From Mytilus trossulus (Eukaryota; Mollusca; Bivalvia; Mytilida; Mytilidae), in contig NW_026963314.1 of the NCBI RefSeq assembly GCF_036588685.1, positions 2,225,001 through 2,289,000 on the forward strand: a DNA stretch of 64,000 bases, read 5' to 3'. Shown here piece by piece: positions 58,830 to 64,000 of this stretch (position 1 is the stretch's first letter; each line of letters begins with the position of its first letter). Under the pieces are notes generated by a model. It did not search any database. It was not told where the DNA came from and was given only the letters and a program-made list of their open reading frames with translations. The position numbers were made by a program, and so were the translations under genes.

Positions 58830-59330
58830 CGCATGATCTACAAATGAAATGTACACAGCCTACTTAAATCATATTTCCCTAAATACATCATGTTTACCTT
58901 TATTAGTTGTTATGTAAATGGATTGATGTTAAAATTGATATTATGTACATGCCTTGTGGGTTGTTTTGGCGGCCACCATTTTTATACATGTTACATATAA
59001 GAATACAATATTGTCTAAATATTTGTAGCCCATAATACATTTTTTGTTGTATTTGTTTTTGTAGGATGTTTTCTTTTCCAGATTAAAAATGTTTTATCAC
59101 ATATTTGTTATGAATACCTTAGATTTTGCGTTTGCAATAACCTCAAAATTGCCCGGGGCAAACAGGAGATAATGATAGTGTCCCCTGTTCCTAATGACGT
59201 GACGTCATTGCATCCTTTACGACACGATTGTGATACATTGCGTAAAATTTTATACATTTTATGTATCAATAAATTGTTATAATTTACCCTTTTTCTCTTT
59301 CCTGCAGAACTTTAATATGTGACAAAGAGA
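58830..59330. other. Upstream region of the XK-related gene
   Basis: No coding sequence or known repeat. It holds the CRE-like site listed separately and a tgcccggggca palindrome at about 59150. Confidence 0.4.
59195..59207. promoter_or_regulatory. CRE/ATF-type palindrome
   Basis: TGACGTGACGTCA contains a full palindromic TGACGTCA (59200-59207) plus a half-site. It lies about 380 bp upstream of the XK-related ATG. Binding is inference. Confidence 0.35.
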
Positions 59331-59334
59331 TTAT

Positions 59335-59690
59335 AACATGTCTCCGGGTGCGGGAATTTCTCGCTACATTGAAGACCTGTTGGTGACCTTCTGCTGTTGT
59401 TTTTTTTATTTGGTCGGGGTGTTGTATCCCAAATTCATGTATTTGGTTTTGATGTTATATTTGTTATTCTCGTGGTGTTTTGTCTGTTGCTTGGTCCGTT
59501 TCTGTGTGTGTTGCGTTTCGTTGTTGTGTCGTTGTTCTCTTATATTTAATGCGTTTCCCTCGGTTTTAGTTTGTTACCCCGATTTTGTTTTTTCGTCCAT
59601 GGATTTATGAGTTTTGAACAGCGGTATACTACTGTTGCCTTTATTTGACACATTCCCCGTTTCCATTCACAATTTTACTTTTTCATCCCT
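59335..59690 (+). mobile_element. Families E and H joined
   Basis: A family E start (ctccgggtgcgggaatttct, ggtgaccttctgctgttgtt) passes into family H (cgtttccctcggttttagtt, gaacagcggtatactactgt) and ends with gacacattccccgtttccat. Confidence 0.65.
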
Positions 59691-59693
59691 TGT

Positions 59694-59748
59694 ACCATAT
59701 CGGCCCTCGGCTAAAGGGAGTCTCGGGATGATACCAGGGCCAATATGG
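59694..59748. repeat. Short inverted repeat
   Basis: accatatcggccct and agggccaatatgg form a stem of about 13 pairs with one mismatch around a 27-nt loop. Confidence 0.6.
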
Positions 59749-59959
59749 AAAAGGGCATGTTATAATCTATACATATTGTCATGTTGGAACCTTTTCTAGC
59801 TTGTTATGCAGTATTAGATTAGATCATTAAGGAAGGCTGTACGGTGACATACAGCAGCTAGCATCTACGTCAAATATCATTGGTTTCTTCTGGCTTTTCT
59901 GTTGTGACGTCATAAAAAATGCGACTATGCCAGATGACATCACATAATAAGAACACATG

Positions 59960-61404
59960 TTTCTGATAATCTGTGAAAGGGAAGCATAGCCTTTGTCAAC
60001 ATATAGTCATAGAGTTATACAACTCTGTCAAAAGTATATACCAAAGTTCTGAGTCCTGTGTTCGTATAAACGGTAAACTAACATCGTGGTTCTGCTGTAA
60101 AACTGGTGTGAAACAGGGAGATAATTTATCACCGACATTGTTCTCCATATTTATAAACGATCTTGTACAAGAAATTAATGACCTTAATCTTGGGGTTGAC
60201 TTACTTGAAACGAAGTTATCATTATTATTGTATGCGGATGATATAGCGTTAGTTGCAAAGTCGGCTGAGGATCTTCAGTGTATGCTGAATACACTTCACC
60301 AATGGTGTAAACGTTGGAGGGTGTTAATCAATACAGATAAATCCAAGTGTATTCATTTCAGAAAACCAAAAACCAAAGAAACTAATTTCGAATTTACAAT
60401 TGGTAAAAACAAATTGGAGAAGGTTGAAAATTACAAATATTTAGGGATTACATTCAGTCATAACGGAAATGTCAAAACCAATGTCGAAAATTTGTCGAAA
60501 GGTGGTGGAAGAGCACTAGGAACAATCATATATAAAATTCACAACAATAAAGACTTCGGATTCAATGCCTACGAAAAACTGTATTACTCGTGTGTAGTTC
60601 CAATCTTAGATTACGCCTCAAGTGTCTGGGGATACCGAAAATTTCAAACAATAGACAATATTCAAAACCGTACAATACGATATTTTCTTGGTGTTCACCG
60701 TTTTGCGCCTACTCCCGCCTTACATGGTGATGTTGGATGGGTCCCTAGCCAGTTTCGAAGATGGACAAACATGGTGAGGTATTGGAACAGACTAGTCAAG
60801 TTTGAAGATGATCGCATAACGAAGATCGCTTTTAATGCAGACTATAACCGATGCACCGACAATTGGTGTAGCGAATTGAAGGACATTTTCTGTAAACTTC
60901 ATCTAGAACATTATTTTGTTTCAAAAACAGCTGTTAATTTGAAAACTGTAGAAATGAACATTCAGCGACTTTATTCAAACATATGGAATGACAATATACA
61001 ACAAGTACCAAAACTTCGTACCTATGTAACTTTCAAATCTGCCTTTAATCAGGAACAGTATGTAAAATTTAACCAAAGTCGAAAGCTCACATTTAGCACA
61101 ATTCAGGTGTGGAATATTACCTCTGAGGATAGAAACAGGACGATATATAGGTGAAAGACCAGAAGAAAGACTTTGCAAATTTTGCACTGCAGACGTGTCA
61201 GAAACTGAAACTAATTTTTTACTAGACTGTACATTCTATTCTGATATACGAGAACATGTTTTTGGTGAACTTTTGTTAACTACCTCCTTTATTTCTATGA
61301 ACATTAATGAAAAACTTATTTTTTTAAATATTAGCCATACTCGAAAACTAGCCAAATACATTGTACAGGCATATTCTAAAAGACGAAATTTTGTTTACAA
61401 ATAG
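59960..61404 (+). pseudogene. LINE reverse transcriptase, 5'-truncated, one frameshift
   Basis: The frame at 59973-61154 contains GVKQGDNLSPTLFSIFINDL (45-64) and the catalytic YADD (87-90). It then reads CKRWRVLINTDKSKCIHFRK, NYKYLGITFS and VVPILDYASSVWGY. Near 61095-61105 the frame shifts. The next frame gives FRCGILPLRIETGRYIGERP and CKFCTADVSETETNFLLDC (a Cys/His knuckle), to a stop at 61402-61404. Endonuclease and N-terminal parts are missing. The polymerase motifs are intact, so decay is recent. Confidence 0.82.
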
Positions 61405-61660
61405 CTTAATATTTATATATTTTTATTTTAAAATTAATTAAAGGTTAACTTTCGTCAACAAAAAGATAATTTCATGAATAATTTGTTATTTTGAAGAACG
61501 TGATATATTGTTTTGAAATTACTTAATTTCATTTGAGGTGACTTATAGGTCCATTGGGCCGGGTGTATTGATATTTATCATATATTGTATATTTATAATC
61601 TGTACATATTTACACATGTCACTATAATAAATAATTTACTTACTTACTTACTTATTATAG
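61405..61660 (+). mobile_element. LINE 3' UTR with (TTAC)n end
   Basis: A short 3' UTR (ccattgggccgggtgtattg) ends in ttacttacttacttactta at 61632-61651, the microsatellite-type terminus common in LINEs without poly(A). Confidence 0.7.
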
Positions 61661-61714
61661 TCTAAAATAATTCATTATAGAAACAGATCCCAACACTATA
61701 AAATGTTTACTACG

Positions 61715-62060
61715 ATATTAGATATAGGAAGATGTGGTGTCAGTGCCAATGAGACAACTCTCTATCCAAATAACAATTTAAAAATTAAACCATTATAGGT
61801 TAAAGTACGGCCTTCAACACGGAGCCTTGGCTCACACCGAACAACAAGCTATAAAGGGCCCCAAAATTACTAGTGTAAAACCATTCAAACGGGAAAACCA
61901 ACGGTCTAATCTATATAAACAAAACGAGAAACGAGAAACACGTACAAACGACAACTACTGTACATCAGATTCCTGACTTAGGACAGGTGCAAACATTTGC
62001 AGCGGGATTAAACGTTCTAATGGGCCCAAACCTTCTCCCTTTTTCTGAAACAATAGCATA
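61715..62060 (-). mobile_element. Family B tail, inverted
   Basis: Contains gatataggaagatgtggtgt, cttcaacacggagccttggc, aaacgagaaacgagaaacac and cagcgggattaaacgttcta, inverse of 52880-53225. Confidence 0.75.
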
Positions 62061-62544
62061 TTAGTCCACTCTTAACAGTTCTGTTTCAATTATTAAAAAG
62101 CTTGGAACGTACGGGCTCTCAAAATTAAAATCCAATCGTCTCGAAATATCATAGCACACTTGATGCAATTTTGAAATCTGTAAATGCATGGCAGATATAT
62201 ATCGGACTGGAAGCTGAAAGCAACTACCCCTCTGCTAATCATGCGGTATGTCGGAGTATGATATAAATAATTCAACAGTTGTATACAGAACATTCGAAAT
62301 CAGAATAATATGTCCGAGTAGGTTTACATGTCTTATAGGAAAATGTTCCCTTTATTTTATAAAAAGAATGGATAACAATTTGATTTTAAATTAGGGAGGA
62401 AAAATTGGTAATAGACTTCTCCGTTTCTTATACGTTTACTTAAGAATAACGTCTGCTTCTGATATTATCATATAGTTTGTATTGACAACATATTTGCTGG
62501 GTATGCACGGATAACATGTTTTAATAAACACTTCCAGAGGAACC

Positions 62545-63310
62545 AACTGTGCTCCGTTTCGTCCCGACTTGTGTCATATTTGACAGACCTCGTACAGGAG
62601 CTACCTTGGAATACTAAAATAAGCTAGTAACATCCCTTGATTAATATTCGATGTATGGATAATGTCCGTTCACTAAACAATTCAAAATTTACTATACTTA
62701 AGCATATATCAAACGAAACTTCTTGTAAAAGATACATGTGTAGCCTGTTCTTTAGTCGGGTTTTTATCTCTTGACACATTCCCCATTTCCATTTTCAATT
62801 TTATAAGACTCAGTCAAGCTTTTTTATACCATATATTTAATCCTTTTCCATGTTAATACGATATTACGAATTGTAATTAGTTTCAGAAAGTCGCTACTCA
62901 CAAGAAAACTATAAAACCAAGAATTCTAAATGGTTACATTCTATTCGATAATTTCACAGACATCGTCTCAAGTTGCAGGACCGTTATATAATATTTGTGT
63001 CACATTTGACAAAGGGTGTGTTGCAATCGTCGCAACTTCAATCTCTTTTCCTTGAATGTGACCTGCCTATTTAGACTTTTCACTGGAGGGTTACTTACTT
63101 ATATGCATGAGTAACACGACGGGCGTCATGTTTAACAGAATTTTCTAAAATTTCTAAAGCACCTTGAATCGTGTTTACAAATTAATCTTTTATGTTTTGT
63201 TTACCGTTGTTTGTCCTCTGGTCGTTTTGTGTTTCTCGTCGTCGTGTTGTTACTTTGTCACCAGTGTACTAGTTTAAATATTTCTTTGGTATCTTCCAAC
63301 TAGCTAGTAA
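62545..63310 (+). pseudogene. Family A reverse transcriptase relic
   Basis: ggaaccaactgtgctccgtt (TNCAP) is followed at the expected distance by gtccgttcactaaacaattc (SLNN), caccgtcg-type C-terminal remains and tail pieces (acacgacgggcgtcatg). Heavily diverged, with many stops. A family E end fragment has been inserted at about 62740-62805. Confidence 0.55.
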
Positions 63311-63414
63311 ACTAGGTTATTTTTAGTTTACCACGCAGCGTGGTGTTATTGTACAAAACAGAGTTTGTGAACTTTTGGTGAATTATCTGACCACTTTGTG
63401 TTATATACTATATC

Positions 63415-64000
63415 GGCTGTTGTCTGTTATATGATCGGGTTGTCTCTTCGACACATTTCCCATTTTCATTCTCAATATGTTGTTGCCAATGCTCAATTCA
63501 AGAAACTCTTACAAATAAACTAACCTTATTCAAATCATAATCTCCTTTTTATATGAACATATATAGTATTGTGTATCCATGTATGTTATTTAAGGACATC
63601 GTAATATACATCTTACAAGCTTCCTGTATGAGGAAATGTATCTTAAGAAAGTCATATGAATCACTTGTCATTCTTTTATCGCATACTGTACATAATGTAC
63701 AGGTATACGATCAGGAATATTGTATCAAACAGAAGCCAATTTTCCGTTAAGAACAGAGGGAAAAGAGCCTAAATTTCAGGTTGTAGTTGTTGTTGCATAT
63801 AATAGTTGTTTATGTCTAGGTTTTGTACATACATACACTCACCATTTATATATATACCGGGATTGCAATTTTGCCCAAATTGTTTTTATTCTGTCATGTT
63901 GATGACCCAAAGTTGCTTATTATATCTACATCTTTTTGGCTATAGTAAATACATGTATGTGCCTCATTGGCAATTACATCATATCGCTTCATTTTAAAAT
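63415..64000. other. Repeat remnants and AT-rich end of window
   Basis: A family E end (gatcgggttgtctcttcgac) lies at 63435-63480. Near the window end, gcctcattggcaattacatc resembles the end of a family C tail. No gene is seen between them. Confidence 0.4.

Overview
The window looks like nuclear DNA of a bivalve mollusc, most probably a marine mussel (Mytilus or a close relative). This is inferred from an AT-rich, intron-rich, repeat-dense sequence whose interspersed repeats resemble families I know from mussel genomes. No species marker is present.

Three host genes can be read, all on the minus strand. (1) An 18-exon mind-bomb E3 ubiquitin ligase (MIB2-like) runs from an ATG at 33796 to a stop at 9385. 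All exons join in phase into 882 codons: MIB/HERC2 domain, ZZ finger, MIB/HERC2 domain, SH3-like REP repeats, about ten ankyrin repeats, and one C3HC4 RING. (2) A three-exon gene (45666 to 39727) encodes a 177-residue secreted protein that I do not recognise, with a TATA box upstream. (3) A 558-codon ORF (58821 to 57145) encodes an XK-related multi-pass membrane protein. I see no functional link between the three.

Layout. 1-3440: a 41-bp minisatellite. 3667-4539: a foldback element. 5460-5890: two inverted copies of a repeat carrying hammerhead ribozymes. 9385-33796: the MIB2-like gene, whose introns hold SINEs, MITEs, retroelement tails and a second 41-bp minisatellite (22664-24136). 39727-45666: the secreted-protein gene, with a 79-bp array in intron 1. 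46.5-56.3 kb: a mobile-element zone with a SINE, a hAT element with target-site duplication, reverse-transcriptase genes and pseudogenes, minisatellites and another hammerhead ribozyme. 56.5-58.8 kb: the XK-related gene with a 75-bp array at its 3' end. 59.3-64 kb: retroelement remains.

Repeat families are lettered here for convenience. A: tail of a GIPMGTNCAPL-type reverse-transcriptase element, ending near tttcgtccctc. B: tail of the related element at 51.3-53.2 kb, ending near cacatcttcctatatct. C: related tail ending near accacatcttctttt. D, E, F and H: dispersed repeats without visible coding capacity.

The most unusual pattern is that each of the three host genes has a tandem array made from the edge of one of its own coding exons: the signal-peptide exon with its splice donor (79 bp, about 20 copies), the last codons and stop of the XK-related gene (75 bp, about 8 extra copies), and the end of MIB2-like exon 6 with its donor (51 bp, about 4 copies).
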